In this document: piece by piece, positions 1 through 10,380 of the stretch
How positions within the stretch are numbered: the first letter of the stretch is position 1
How the letters are laid out: every line of letters begins with the position of its first letter
Assembly: GCA_951799405.1 (NCBI GenBank)
Contig: OX637332.1
Span: 30,356,832 to 30,420,831 of the forward strand
Length of the DNA stretch: 64,000 bases
Direction: 5' to 3'
Source of the DNA: Agapetus fuscipes
Taxonomy: Eukaryota > Arthropoda > Insecta > Trichoptera > Glossosomatidae
The notes under the pieces: generated by a model
The model's input: only the letters and a program-made list of their open reading frames with translations
The model's database searches: none
Told to the model about the DNA's origin: nothing
Position numbers and translations under genes: made by a program

Positions 1-417
1 AATAGTTATTTATTTTACACAGTTACAAAATTTATTTTCACACTACTTTCTCGATTATTCTACTTGGTTTCGGTTCACTGATCAGATGGCTTCGATGTGT
101 TTTATAGTCGCTATGATACTGGCCCGCTCTGCAGGCCATTCGCACCTTTATACTCTGTAGAGCAGTATGATCTAGAACTAAAGTCGCCAGACGGTTCCAG
201 AGTAATTATTACTTCTCGATGTTTCACGTACTACCTAGACACAACCAAAATCCTACCTACCAATGCAATACAGTATTCCTATAATTATAACAAATACCTA
301 CTTAGCCTAGAGAATTCTACACTTATACATAATTATCGATCTTACCTACCAATACTTTTGAGGATTCTTATAACTATAACTACCCATACTTATTTCAATA
401 TTTATATTTACATAACA
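1..417 (-). mobile_element. LTR of a retrotransposon, truncated by window edge
   Basis: Reverse-complement counterpart of the LTR at 43069-43567. On the minus strand it begins TGTTATGTAAATAT at 417 and runs left to the window edge, sharing the stretch around GTAGAATTCTCTAGGC and the terminal AAAATAAA region. Only one LTR is visible, so solo or element end cannot be decided. The short ORFs here are not genes. Confidence 0.72.
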
Positions 418-461
418 CTATAACTACCCATACTTATTTCAATATTTATATTTACATAACA
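418..461 (-). repeat. 44-bp duplicate of the LTR edge
   Basis: Bases 374-417, the first 44 nt of the LTR in its own sense, are repeated in tandem at 418-461, both units ending CATAACA on the plus strand. Confidence 0.8.
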
Positions 462-465
462 ATAA

Positions 466-1140
466 GTTGAAATTGTGGATGAATTTAGATACTTGGGAAG
501 TATCTTTGAAAAGAATGGAAAGATGACAAGGGAACATGAGAATAGGGTGTGCAAGGGAAAGCAAGTGGTCGGTGCAATAGGAAGAATAGCAAAGAACAAG
601 CGATTGACGATGGATCTGAGAATGGCGGTACACAATGGCATATTGTTACCGACTTTGATGTATGGAAGTGAAGCATGGACAGTGAATGATAACGAAATGA
701 GTAAAGTATGTACGGTGGAAATGAAGCATTTGAGAAGCATGACATGGAAAACTCTGAAGGATAGAGTTAGGAATGAATGGGTAAAGAAAGAATGTAATTT
801 GAAAGAGGATGTGAAAGTTGAGGTACAAAATAATGTGATGAGATGGTTTGGGCATGTGGAAAGAATGAATGATAATCTGACAAAGTTTATGTACAAAGAA
901 AGTGTGAAAGAAAAAAAGAGGGTAGGGACGACCGAGAAAAGTATGGAATGATCAGATCAAGGAGATTGTAAGAGAATGGTATATACGAAGTGAGCGTAAA
1001 AAAAGAAAATGCATCAAAAAGGTGATGGATATGAATGAATTGAAAGAGGTATGTCAGGATAGGAAAAAATGGAGGCAGCTCTGCAGAAGCTCTGGCCACC
1101 CCTAGCGGAATGGTGACAGAGTTACAGTTACAGTTACAGT
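466..1140 (+). pseudogene. LINE-T 3' end: RTE-like reverse transcriptase C-terminus
   Basis: The reading frame from about 466 encodes the C-terminal part of a non-LTR reverse transcriptase, with the typical order FRYLGSIF, GILLPTLMYGSEAW, MKHLRSM, RWFGHVERMND. A frameshift near 920-930 moves the reading to the frame encoding GRPRKVWNDQIKEIV, ending in DRKKWRQLCRSSGHP and a stop at about 1105. A very short 3' UTR follows, then a GTTACA microsatellite tail. The copy is 5'-truncated at the LTR boundary and dead. The clade call (RTE-like) rests on recognition of the family, not an alignment. Confidence 0.85.
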
Positions 1141-1558
1141 ATAAACAGTCCAAGGAGCTCAGTCATTCTCAATTGATGGCGTTACCAACGAACGTCATAC
1201 TATACAGATGGGTGTTGTATTGTATGTTTAGAGTCAAGGACGCGAAGTAATAAAACTTTAAGTGAGTAATTGCAATGGCATCATACTGAGAAAGCGAATG
1301 AATAATTTATAAACTTATTATAACAAAGCCAGGGGTGTAATTCTAAATCAAACGTTTGTGTAAGTCGTGGAAAATTTATGAAATAATGATAGATATTTAC
1401 AAGGCAATATTGTTTTATGGGCAACCCTGTTTTACTGTTAAGGTTAAACGCCGGCTCCTTGACTTTTAAGCTGTTATGAGGCTGAGCCCCGTGCTGTAAA
1501 ATCTTGATTAACCAAACCAACCCCGGTTTCTGGAAAATATGTCAATACTGGGGTGGAA

Positions 1559-1714
1559 GTCTCCACGGCCATCGGTAGATCTTACCGTATCTATTTGAAG
1601 ATAGGAAGTAATAAAACATGGTGGTACTCATCAGCTGATCGTTTCAAAGTCTCGACGGCCATCGGTAGATCTTACCGTATCCATTTGAAGATAGGACGTA
1701 ATAAAACATGGTGG
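1559..1714. repeat. Two 66-bp direct repeat units, period 90 bp
   Basis: Units at 1559-1624 and 1649-1714 both contain ACGGCCATCGGTAGATCTTA and end ATAAAACATGGTGG, separated by 24 bp. Three or four substitutions distinguish them. Confidence 0.85.
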
Positions 1715-1728
1715 CATCTGTAATGTTG

Positions 1729-2105
1729 TTTGATCTGTAATGTTAGCGGCTAGAGTTTATTAAATTGGAATTTGTTTTCTGTTTTAGTTTTGATGTCCAT
1801 AGATATTATTATTTATTGATTTAAAAAATGTAATTTGTCGTGTATGTTCCTTGACTTATAGGTTGGTATGCGGCTGACCACCCATGCTGTAGAAAATGCT
1901 TCACTTTGCCAATGTCACCCCTGTCTCAGGGAAGGACGGCAAGAGTTGCAGGGTGTATGTCCATTTGAGATTTGGTTTTTATATGGTAGGTTCACATGCG
2001 GCATGTGTAAGCGCGAACTTGTAAGTGTCTGGTTGTGAAAATGCATATGATGTGAATCTCCAATGTAACATATCTTTGCAACTTAGTTTAGATTAGATTA
2101 GATTA
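1729..2105 (+). mobile_element. LINE-G 3' end copy
   Basis: Holds the full LINE-G 3' UTR: GGTTGGTATGCGGCTGACCA, then TCAGGGAAGGACGGCAAGAG, CACATGCGGCATGTGTAAGC and the (GATTA)n tail. It starts just after the RT stop region (TGATCTGTAATGTTAGCGG). Confidence 0.85.
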
Positions 2106-2437
2106 AGTACCTGAACAGCTGATCCTTGTTACGTATAAAATGTTGTATTCTAAATAGTAAAGTCCGTGTCAGCTGTTGATACGCCGCCATGTTTTATTTC
2201 GTCCTTCATTCTTCAAACAGATACGGTAAGATCTATCGACGGCTGTCGAGACTTCCATCCCTGGAAAAATAATAATTTAGTGTTGTTTTCTGGGATCCGG
2301 GAACAGCAGCATGAAGACGTTTCACCCTTGTCTTGGAAAGGCATCCTCAGCAATGCTATGTTGGTAAAGTTTTTTTTATTACGAAAAAATATTCAATTAT
2401 GCTTTTCGCTGGGTTGAAAAATTCATAGTGACACGAA

Positions 2438-2896
2438 AATGCTTGTTAACCTGAAACGCAAGGTCTTCGAGTCATGCGTGCTTCTTATATCCACCTATGG
2501 CTTGGAGACAAAAGGGCTCACTCAGTATAGTGCCAACAGACTGAGGACGAGCCAAAGAGCTATTGAAGGGAGTCAGTCTCAGAGACAGGGTTCCAAACCA
2601 GGAGATCTCTATACGCACTGGTGTCACTGATGTCATACAGCGAGTGGCATGCTTAAAGTGGCGCTGGGCTGGTCACGTCGCAAGGCAGGACCATGACAGG
2701 TGGCTGATTGTCCAGTAGAGGTCCGGGAGGTCCAAACGGGGAGTGAGGAGACCCCAACTGAGGTGGCTGGATGACATTAAGGGAAATGCAGGCAAAGGAT
2801 GGCTGAACACAGCAACCGATAGACAGAAACGGAGAGGATTGGAGGAGGCCTACGACCAGGAGTGGACTGAGAAAGTCTGAGGAAGAAGAAGAAGAA
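2438..2896 (+). pseudogene. LINE remnant with (GAA)n tail
   Basis: Degenerate reverse transcriptase C-terminus. The frame at 2439 encodes KRKVFESCVLLISTYGLET, then other frames encode VTDVIQRVACLKWRWAGHVA and RRPQLRWLDDIKG, ending EEAYDQEWTEKV at about 2878, where a GAAGAAGAAG tail follows. Several frameshifts and an internal stop make it non-functional. Its coding sequence and tail differ from LINE-G and LINE-T, so it is a third family. A SINE-1 scrap (CTTTTCGCTGGGTTGAAAAA) lies just before it. Confidence 0.8.
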
Positions 2897-2904
2897 ATTT
2901 AAAT

Positions 2905-3440
2905 TCAACGCCCTAGCCGCCATCATTGCAAATCAACCACCATTTCTTTTAACCCATGCATACTCCTTTGATTTCATTCAATGCATTCTCACCTATTGTT
3001 AAAACTTTGACCATCCCATTCGTTCGCTATTTCAGTTTTTTTTAATAGATTTGTGAAGAGGAATGCAATTCACCAACCTATTCTACCTGGCCAGAAACAG
3101 GTATTAATATCATCAATTAATAATTCATCATTTTTATTTTAATGAATTATTAATTAATAATTACCCAATTACATCTGTTGAACCAGGGACAAAGTTATGG
3201 TCAAGTGAGCCAAGCGGGGATTGAACCAACGTTATTCTTTTCCAAATACGCTAGAAAGATCAGCCCACTTGGCCCCCTCAGCCATAACACCGACAAATTT
3301 GATCCATCCATCCATTTTCTCGGTCTTCCTCTACCATATTTGTTATTGTAACAAAATGAGAGATTGTACTATATGCGCGGCTATGTTACGAGATAATATT
3401 ATTAGAAAATCTAAAATAAGTTGTCATGTAAGTTTTTCCA
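2905..3440 (-). mobile_element. LINE-G RT scrap followed by SINE-3 dimer
   Basis: 2905-3040 is an inverted scrap of the LINE-G coding end (CTAGCCGCCATCATTG). About 3055-3440 is inverted SINE-3: CCTGGCCAGAAACAGGTATT, an AATTAATAATT-rich middle, then the tRNA-like part with box-B-like GGGGATTGAACCAA and a second unit tail ending near GCGCGGCTATGTTACGAG. The same two-unit order occurs at 24965-25430. Confidence 0.7.
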
Positions 3441-3824
3441 ATGATCGCCGATCTTCGATAGAAGTGGCACAAAAAGAAGAAGAAGTTTTCCAAAAAAACT
3501 ACGTGTCGTTGAGCCTTGAGCAAGGTAATAGCTGAGACGAATTCATAAATGTTGAACATAACAAAGGAAAATTAGGTCCTTGAAAAAGCTCGAGGTGAAT
3601 TAATGTTATTCAGAGTCTGGCGTTCACTTTTCCGCTGAACGATGTGTTCAAAACCAGGGGATTTTTTTTGTGAAAATTAGCTCAGTGTTTGAAAGATTTT
3701 TTTTAGTAAGGAACCAAAAAAAGTGTAAAACCGAGATAAGAAAAAAATGACAAGGCAAATCGGTAAATAAACTTGAGGAAGCCTTTTATTTTATTTAAGA
3801 CCTTAATAATCATAACAAGCGCTG

Positions 3825-4054
3825 GGGTTTGGTGTTCAACTGGCTCCCGCGCTATAAAAATCGGTTCACTTTTTTCAATGTCACCATAGTTTCAGGGAGC
3901 GGCAGCAAGAGTTGCAAGGTTTTTTGTTTGTGTGAGGTTTTGTTCATTTGTTTGCGCACATGCAGAATGTGTAGTCGTGAAAATGTCGGTGGGCATTCAT
4001 TTAATATGAGCCTTAAATGTTAGCATATGTTTGCAGCTTAGATTATAGATTATA
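3825..4054 (+). mobile_element. LINE-G copy, diverged
   Basis: Recognisable from CGGTTCACTTTTTTCAATGT through GCAGCAAGAGTTGCAAGG to GCAGCTTAGATTATAGATTA. More diverged than the copy at 1729-2105. Confidence 0.7.
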
Positions 4055-4185
4055 GGGGGACGTTTTGGTGACAAGACGCGTAGGTTCTTTTGAGGCTTCG
4101 GTTTTTTTCTTGTAAGTACCCATGCAGCATGTGTAAACGCGAACTAACATGTGATGCTTTGGGAGTGCATTAATAATAATAATAA

Positions 4186-4482
4186 TATTAGGATGATTTA
4201 TTATGTGAGCGCTATTTTTGTGTGTATCACACCTCAAGAGCCCTCTGCGAGCTTGGTCGTCGCTGTAGAAAGCGCCAAGTCTCAAGCAAGACCCAGTTGC
4301 TGTAAGGTTGGATGGACCTTTCAGTGACCGGTCTTTGGTAAAGGTTAAATGAATTTTTCAACCCAGCGAAGAGCATATTTGGAAATATAAATGGAATATT
4401 TTTTGTGCTCCGCCGGGATTCGAATCCACAACCTTCCATTTAAGAGTCTGAAGTGTTGCCGCTGGACTACGGACCGGTCCAA
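4186..4482 (-). mobile_element. SINE-1, type B tail
   Basis: Read on the minus strand: tRNA-like head starting near GGTCCGTAGTCCAGCGGCAA with box B (GGATTCGAATCCCGGCGGAG), body, then the type B tail GAGGGCTCTTGAGGTGTGAT and an (ATT)n end. The tail differs from type A copies such as 15066-15382. Confidence 0.8.
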
Positions 4483-4919
4483 GAAATATGATCTTAAATA
4501 ACTTTATGTATGTATATCTTTGCAAGTTAGATTATACTTTATACTAGATGGGATCTTCTTTGTTTTTTTACGTCGAGTATCTAACCTCGTTACTCTTGGT
4601 GAGTAGTTCGAAGCTGAACCACTGAAACATAAATGGGTTGAATTTCATGACACATGAAAAATAATATAAAATAATATTTTAATGAAAATTTGAGGTCGCT
4701 CTAACCTTCTATCTAGTCCTACATGTATGTTTATGTATCTATATGTATGCATATGAGAGTAGATATTCACTATACATTGGTTTAGTGGTTCTCAAACTGC
4801 GTGCAACGAAACATCCCTGAAAATTTATTCAGTATCTATATTTAAAACTAAAAAAATACTTCATTTGGCTCTGAATGATGAACGAAAAAAAAACGCCTGT
4901 TAACTATACATATAGTGAA

Positions 4920-5130
4920 ACTTACCAGCCTAATGCCAACCACATCAGTTAAAGAGGGAATTTTCCAGCTCCCAAGGGGACTGGTCCTCATGTCTTGTGA
5001 AGGCTGAGAAAGCCTTGCCTTGGAATAAAAACCAAAACGGGGAACCATTTCTGACACCCGCGGGGGAGATAGATAGATAGACCCTTGCTCTCGGCATGGA
5101 ATGCAAGCATTCTGCCAACTGAGCTATTGA
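4920..5130 (-). mobile_element. SINE-2, diverged copy
   Basis: Contains inverted SINE-2 landmarks: CCAGCTCCCAAGGGGACTGG, TTGTGAAGGCTGAG and CTCGGCATGGAATGCAAGCA. The box-B part has been replaced by AGATAGATAGATAGA. Confidence 0.75.
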
Positions 5131-5144
5131 CAGGATTATTACGA

Positions 5145-5455
5145 ACTTGCTCGTCGCTACAATGCGCCAATTCTTAAGCAAGACCCAGATTCTGTAAGGC
5201 TGGATGGTTCTGAATGGGTTGTGGGTTCGAATCCCGGCGGAGCATAAAAATATACCATTCATATTTTCAAAATATGCTCTTCGCTGGGTTGAAAATTTCA
5301 TATACCTTTACCAAACACCGGTGACTATAGGGTACATACAGCCTTACAGCAACTGGGTCTTGCTTGAGAATTGGCGATTTCTACAGCGACGACCAATCTT
5401 GCAGAGGGCTCCTGAGGTGTGATAAATCAAATAAATCATCCTAACATTATTATTA
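5145..5455. mobile_element. SINE-1 inverted chimera, type B tail
   Basis: 5145-5204 is an inverted SINE-1 body piece that runs directly into a plus-strand SINE-1 starting inside the tRNA-like head (TGGGTTGTGGGTTCGAATCC). The plus copy continues to GAGGGCTCCTGAGGTGTGAT and an ATTATTATT tail. Confidence 0.75.
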
Positions 5456-5743
5456 TTATTACGAGCCGGTCTACTTGGCGTAAAAGTTTGAAAATCTCTT
5501 TGATTAGGTACCTTATAAATCAAGCTACAAGCCAGCTTGTGAGAGTGTGGGTACGCACATATACTATATACGAGTGCGCGAACATGACGCGGCCGGGGTG
5601 ATAATTATTGACACGAAGTCGGCGGTCTAATGAGTCAACATTGCCCAGGTAATTGTAACCATTCCACCGAATGCACGGACACATATAAGCAGGGCTGGAG
5701 CTATGATCTGTAATCTAAGTTGCAAAATATATATTTATTTTTA

Positions 5744-5968
5744 AAGAAATCCTGTGCGGGAGACTCCCTAGATTTCAGAGACTCTGGAGGTCTATGACAC
5801 TTGTTGTAGTGCCGCAGAGGTGTTGTTTGCGAGCTTGGACGTCGCTACAAAGCGCTAATACTCCAGCACGACCCAGTTGCTGTAAAGCTGGATGGACCTT
5901 TAGTGACCGGTCTTTGGTAAATGGTTGATGATCTTTTTAAAGCCACAGAAGAGCATATTTCAAATTAA
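5744..5968 (-). mobile_element. SINE-1, type A tail, headless
   Basis: Inverted type A tail (GAAATCCTGTGCGGGAGACT, TCTATGACACTTGTTGTAGT) and body to GAAGAGCATATTTCAAATTA, where the TCGACGG MITE begins. The tRNA-like head is missing. Confidence 0.75.
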
Positions 5969-5969
5969 A

Positions 5970-6285
5970 TCGACGGTTAAAAGGCTATTGGACATAAGCG
6001 ACAAAAACCAAATTGTTCAGGAGAGCAGTTTAATGTTTGAGATTGCAGAAAAATGGCATAACTTTTTTTTTTTTTTTTTTCATGTCGTTAAAATCAAAAC
6101 AGCTCTAAAATTGAAAAAATAAAGGCATTTATTGGCATTCCTATTAATGTGGTTGAGCGATGTTTTTTTATGTCACAAGCGCCTTTAGGACAAAAAAGCC
6201 AAAATCTTGACGGTCGGACCAAAACCATACTTCTTTAACGCAGTTGTTTGCTTGGGCATAAACAACACAAAGATCATAGTAGAGC
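5970..6285 (+). mobile_element. TCGACGG MITE, 3'-truncated
   Basis: Starts TCGACGGTTAAAAGGC and matches the 5' three quarters of the complete element at 21429-21865, including a poly-T run and GCATAAACAACACAAAGATC. It breaks off near GTAGAGC, where a LINE-G tail begins. Confidence 0.75.
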
Positions 6286-6289
6286 CTTT

Positions 6290-6361
6290 CTGTGGGCATG
6301 CATTTAATATGAATCTTAAATTTTAACATATCTTTTCAGTCTAGATTACAGATTATAGAAT
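6290..6361 (+). mobile_element. LINE-G tail fragment
   Basis: Only the last 70 bp of LINE-G: TGTGGGCATGCATTTAATAT to AGATTACAGATTATAG. Confidence 0.7.
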
Positions 6362-6545
6362 TAAATTGCTTCGGATACACAGATACCGGTAACTCGTTCA
6401 ATTTGTTTTCTATTTTAAATCAACACGCTTGCATGACAATCTTATTTCACTGCCACACACTTTCCTGTCACTCAAGACTGCTGAATGTTTGCCGTGCATG
6501 AGTGTCTTGTTTTTCGCGAACACCAGGTTTTCCGCGAGCACCGAG

Positions 6546-6787
6546 CATCGACGGGTCCGTAGTTCAGTGGTAACACTTCGGACTCTGAATGGGAAGGTTG
6601 TGGGTCCGATTCCCGGCGGAGCACAAAAAAAATACCGTTTATATTTTCAAAGTTGCTCTTCGCTGGGTTGAAAAATTCATAAAACCTTTACCAATGACCG
6701 GTCACCAAAGGTCTATCCAGCCTTACAGCAACTGGGTATTGCTTGAGAATTGGCGCTTTGTAGCGACGACGATCAAGCTCGTAAAAA
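6546..6787 (+). mobile_element. SINE-1 with well-preserved tRNA-like head
   Basis: Best SINE-1 head in the window. GGTCCGTAGTTCAGTGGTAA holds box A; GGTTGTGGGTCCGATTCCCG holds box B. The TCCG start can pair with the CGGA before the terminal GCA, as in a tRNA acceptor stem. The body runs to GATCAAGCTCG and then switches to SINE-2. It is a SINE head, not a functional tRNA gene, because the sequence continues into the repeat body. Confidence 0.85.
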
Positions 6788-7014
6788 GGTCGATAGCTCA
6801 ATTGGTAAAATGCGTGCATTCCATGCCGAGAGCAAGGGTTCGATCTCAAAGGGTCACTCAGCCTTCACAAGTAATGAGAACCAGCCCCCCCGGGAGCTGG
6901 GAAACCCCCACTTCAACTGAAAGTGGTTGGTGTGAGGCCGGCCCCCTTACCTGTAAAAATAGATAGGTCCCGAAGCGCCACATGCGACCCCTTCGGGGAA
7001 ACGCAGGCAAGAAG
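6788..7014 (+). mobile_element. SINE-2 fused to the preceding SINE-1
   Basis: GTCGATAGCTCAATTGGTAA (box A) and AGCAAGGGTTCGATCTC (box B), then the usual SINE-2 body with an internal deletion, ending GGCAAGAAG before a poly-T run. The SINE-1 to SINE-2 junction is abrupt. Confidence 0.8.
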
Positions 7015-7015
7015 T

Positions 7016-7290
7016 TTTTTTTTTTTTTAAGAAATCCTGTGCGGGAGACTCCCTAGATTCTAAAGACTCTAGGGGTCTATGACACTTGTAGTGCCGCAGA
7101 GGTGTACGAGCTTGGTCGTCGCTACAAAGCGCCAATACTCAAGCAAGATCCAGTTGCTGTAAGGCTGGATGGACCTTTTGGTGACCGGTCATTGGTAAAG
7201 GTTTATGAATTTTTCAACCCAGCGAAGAGCACATTCGAAATATTAATGGTATATTTTTGTGTTCCGCCGGGATCTGAATCCACAACCTTC
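7016..7290 (-). mobile_element. SINE-1, type A tail
   Basis: Inverted copy from the poly-T (A tail) through GAAATCCTGTGCGGGAGACT to CCGCCGGGATCTGAATCCAC; the outer tRNA-like half is lost. A SINE-2 end (TGTGTAGTTTAGTTGCGTTA) follows at 7299-7322. Confidence 0.82.
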
Positions 7291-7379
7291 CAGTTACACT
7301 CTATGTGTAGTTTAGTTGCGTTACCAGGTTTCTCCAGTTCTTCTCACTAATAAATCAGCACTACTCAATATTCAGGTCG

Positions 7380-7510
7380 ATGGCGCAGTGATGGACCGCG
7401 AGCTCTTACGTACTTCTCGATGGTTCAGACACGCGGAAAGAATGGATGATGAAAGAGCGAACCAGTGGGTGTTTATGGAGAGGATGTGAAAAGCGAATAA
7501 AAGAGGAGTG
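7380..7510 (+). pseudogene. LINE reverse transcriptase scrap
   Basis: Encodes SRWFRHAERMDDERANQWVF in one frame, matching the RWFGHVERMND region of LINE-T, then a stop. Only about 130 bp survive. Confidence 0.6.
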
Positions 7511-7587
7511 GTTCGTGTGAGAAATTTTTAGCAAACAAGAGTGTTTTTGAAAACAAAAATTCATGTAAGTACTGCACTTAGTGAATA

Positions 7588-7836
7588 TCGCACGTTTAAT
7601 AATAAAGAGCAATAATTAAAAAAACAAGAATGTTGGGAAATCACGTTTGAAGTTCAGACAACCAGTACAACTTGTATGGGATAAAAAAGACGTCCGATGT
7701 TTTATCTCGGTCATATTCGTCCAAATTGAACGGCTGTCGCATTCTACTTATTCTTCTCGCATTGTTCTTGCGTTTTATAACCAAATCTCGATTTTCCCAA
7801 TTTTCGAGTTATTTCTCTTTATTATTAAGCGTGCGA
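7588..7836 (+). mobile_element. MITE-A copy 1
   Basis: 249 bp bounded by TCGCACGTTTAATAATAAAG and its inverted counterpart ending AAGCGTGCGA, flanked by TA on both sides. No transposase. ORFs across it, such as one starting MKFRQPVQLVWD, recur in every copy and are repeat shadows. Confidence 0.88.
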
Positions 7837-8144
7837 TATATAAGTCGGATAAATGCAAACGCCGTCAACTCCTTACGCGATGAATTTGAGAAAAATAAAC
7901 TTGTGTTTTGAACGCAATTATTTGTGTATTGGAGATGACGGCGTTTACACGAAATCACACTTTTTCAATTAAAATAACGAAGGATTAAGTTAGGTTTTCA
8001 TCACATTGCACACAGAAAATGATTTGTTACACTACGCAGAATCAAATTCAATAATTATCTCAAAGATTATAACATTTGGAGATGACGGCGTTTACAGTTA
8101 TACGACTCATATGATCCAAGAGCAAAATTTAATGCTTAATCTCC

Positions 8145-8349
8145 AATTCACTTTGCCAATGACATCCCTGTTTTAGGGAAGGTCGGCAAGAGTTACAGCC
8201 CTTATGTTCATTTGAGATTGGGTTTTTATCTTGTAAGTCCACATGCGGCATGTTTAAGCGTTAACTTTTACGTGTCTGCTAGTGGGAATGCATTTAATAT
8301 GAATCTCAAAGGAAATATATGTTTGCAATTTTGATTATAGATTATAGAT
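8145..8349 (+). mobile_element. LINE-G copy, 5'-truncated
   Basis: Starts in the TTCACTTTGCCAATGACATC part of the LINE-G 3' UTR and ends TTTTGATTATAGATTATAG. Confidence 0.78.
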
Positions 8350-8357
8350 ACTATTAG

Positions 8358-8490
8358 ATCAGGGGTGTCCAAACTTTTTCAACCTAAATGCTTTCCCGAT
8401 TACTTTGAAGTAGACTTCGCACGTGAATTGGCATGGTCAAAATTGTGACACAACTTATAGGGTTGCTACGGAAAATGTATACATATATTT
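8358..8490 (+). mobile_element. hAT-like element end, partial
   Basis: Begins CAGGGGTGTCCAAACTTTTT, a terminal sequence typical of hAT elements. The opposite terminus is not seen; a SINE-2 follows. A related inverted terminus (GTACGGGCACCCCTG) ends at 39640. Confidence 0.5.
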
Positions 8491-8493
8491 ATT

Positions 8494-8625
8494 CCGGTCG
8501 ATAGCTCAGTTTGTAGAGTGCTTGCATTTTTTGCCGTGAGCTTGGTTTCGAATCCCACTGAGGGTGTCAGAAATAATTTTCCCGTTTCGGTGTTTATTTC
8601 AAACCCGAAATTAAATTATTATCAA
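8494..8625 (+). mobile_element. SINE-2, 3'-truncated
   Basis: CCGGTCGATAGCTCAGTTTG head and the TTTCGGTGTTTATTTCAAAC body; the rest is absent. Confidence 0.75.
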
Positions 8626-9131
8626 CTCAAAATTATTGCAGACATCACAAAATTATTGGCAGACAAAATTACTTTAAGTAGAACATGGTCTAACCCGAGA
8701 AAAACTATATCATCTAATATATAATTTTATAGCATTTTAAAAACTAGCAATAGAGTTCCTCCCAGCGTGTTGATAGCTGTCAAGGTGCACTGTATCTAGG
8801 GTAACCTGTCGTGTACAAAAAACAATGTGTCCAACTACATGTGCAGCTTTGTTGTGATTTGAGTTACATTTTTTTTAAACCCGAAAAAATCTGAATGCTG
8901 ATCTTTGTTTTACAGAAGAAAAAAATAACAAGTATGTGCTACAAGATGTATTTTATCAAGAATTCTACAAAACAAACAATAACAAAGGTGCTTCATTTCT
9001 AGAGAAGTCACCGTCATACATTATATTATTATATGTAAATCTACTTCACGTATAATATATGATATTCAACGAAACCTCAATATAAAAAGAGATTCGTAAA
9101 ACGCTTCCTTACCAATTGACGTTTCGAACAT
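8626..9131. other. AT-rich interval, no gene seen
   Basis: No conserved ORF, SINE or LINE landmark. Holds a short imperfect palindrome around ATATTATTATATGTAAATC. Confidence 0.5.
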
Positions 9132-9805
9132 CTATTCTAATCTACTATAAGTTGCAAAGATATCGCGCGCTTAATAATTTAAAGAGCAATAACTCGAATA
9201 TTGGGAAAATCGAGATTTTGTAATAAAACGCAAGAACAATGCGAGAAGAATAGGTAGAATGCGACAGCCGTTCAATTTGGACGAATATGACCGAGATAAA
9301 ACATCGCACGCCTTTTTCATCCCATACAAGTTGTACTGGTTGTCTGAACTTCAAACGTGATTTCCCAACATTCTTGTTTTTTGAGTTATTGCTCTTTATT
9401 ATTAAACGTGCGATATGTTACATTGGAGATTCACATTACATGCATTTTCACAAGCAGACACGTACAAGTTAGCGCTTACACATGCCGCATATGAACCTAC
9501 AACATAAAAACCAAATCTCAAATGGGCATACGCCCTGCAACTCTTGCCGTCCTTCCCTGAGACAGGGGTGATATTGACAAAGTGAACCATATTTTTACAG
9601 CATGGGTGGTCAGCCGCATATCAACCTATAAGTCAAGGAACATACACGACAAATTAAATTTTTTAAATCAACAAATAATAATATCTATGGACATCAAAAC
9701 TAAAACAGAAAACAAATTCCAATTTAATAAACCCTAGCCGCCAACATTACAGATCAACCGCCATTTATTTCTGTCCTTACATACTTCTTTCATTTCCTCC
9801 TTCTA
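9132..9805 (-). mobile_element. LINE-G copy interrupted by MITE-A
   Basis: Inverted LINE-G: tail at 9132-9162, interruption 9163-9413, then the remaining 3' UTR and the RT end (CCTAGCCGCCAACATTACAG) to about 9805. The TA at the break is present once in uninterrupted copies (GCAAAGATATGTTACAT). Confidence 0.85.
9163..9413 (-). mobile_element. MITE-A copy 2, nested in LINE-G
   Basis: 251 bp from TCGCGCGCTTAATAATT to TTAAACGTGCGA, flanked by TA. Insertion restores the LINE-G sequence when removed, so the boundaries are firm. Confidence 0.92.
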
Positions 9806-10139
9806 CATACTTCTACGAATGTGTGTTTTTACTTGTGTGAGTGTATTTGACTTGTGTGATTCTCTAGATGTAGGTGTTCGATGGTGTGAGCACCCGCTCG
9901 AATCTTCTAAATATATAATTGTGGCAAAATCACGAGTGTTCCAATTCTCGATGTTTCACGAACCGTCCTTATGTCATACTAGATAAAGGGCTAAAGCTGT
10001 CTGTAGTGCAGACTTGTATCGGAACTGGCGAGCAATTGTTCACTTTGTTTTCGAGAGAATATGAAAAGCCGTCCTAATTAGACCACCTAAAGTTGCATAC
10101 GTTATTTTTTCGGTGAAGATTTTCCATTTTTTTAAATAA
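9806..10139. other. Interval without recognised gene
   Basis: Contains a G/T-rich stretch (about 9815-9890) and unique-looking sequence. No ORF or repeat landmark recognised. Confidence 0.45.
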
Positions 10140-10380
10140 ATTGATTTTTGAAGAGAAATGCAATTCACCAACCTATTCTGCCTGGCCAGAAACAGATATT
10201 AACATCATCAATTAATAATTAATTATTTTTTATTTTAATGAATTAATAATTACACAATGACATCTGTTGAATCAGATTATGGTCAAATGAACCAAGTGGG
10301 GATCGAATCAACGTTATTCTTCCAAAAACGCTAGAAAGATCAACCCACTTGACCCCCTCGGCCATAACACCGACAACTGT
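10140..10380 (-). mobile_element. SINE-3 copy
   Basis: Inverted copy: CCTGGCCAGAAACAGATATT, AATTAATAATT middle, GGGGATCGAATCAACGT (box-B-like) and CTTGACCCCCTCGGCC at the head, about 190 bp upstream of the promoter at 10569. Confidence 0.72.

Noticed and set aside
408..896. 162-codon minus-strand ORF
   Set aside because: Antisense of the LINE-T reverse transcriptase; leucine- and serine-rich shadow with no domain.
6549..6625. Possible functional tRNA gene
   Set aside because: Has box A, box B and a partial acceptor stem, but runs straight into the SINE-1 body as in other copies.
7647..7911. ORFs starting MKFRQPVQLVWD and MYGIKKTSDVLS
   Set aside because: They recur in all MITE-A copies (also 9145, 13626, 63321) and are by-products of the repeat.
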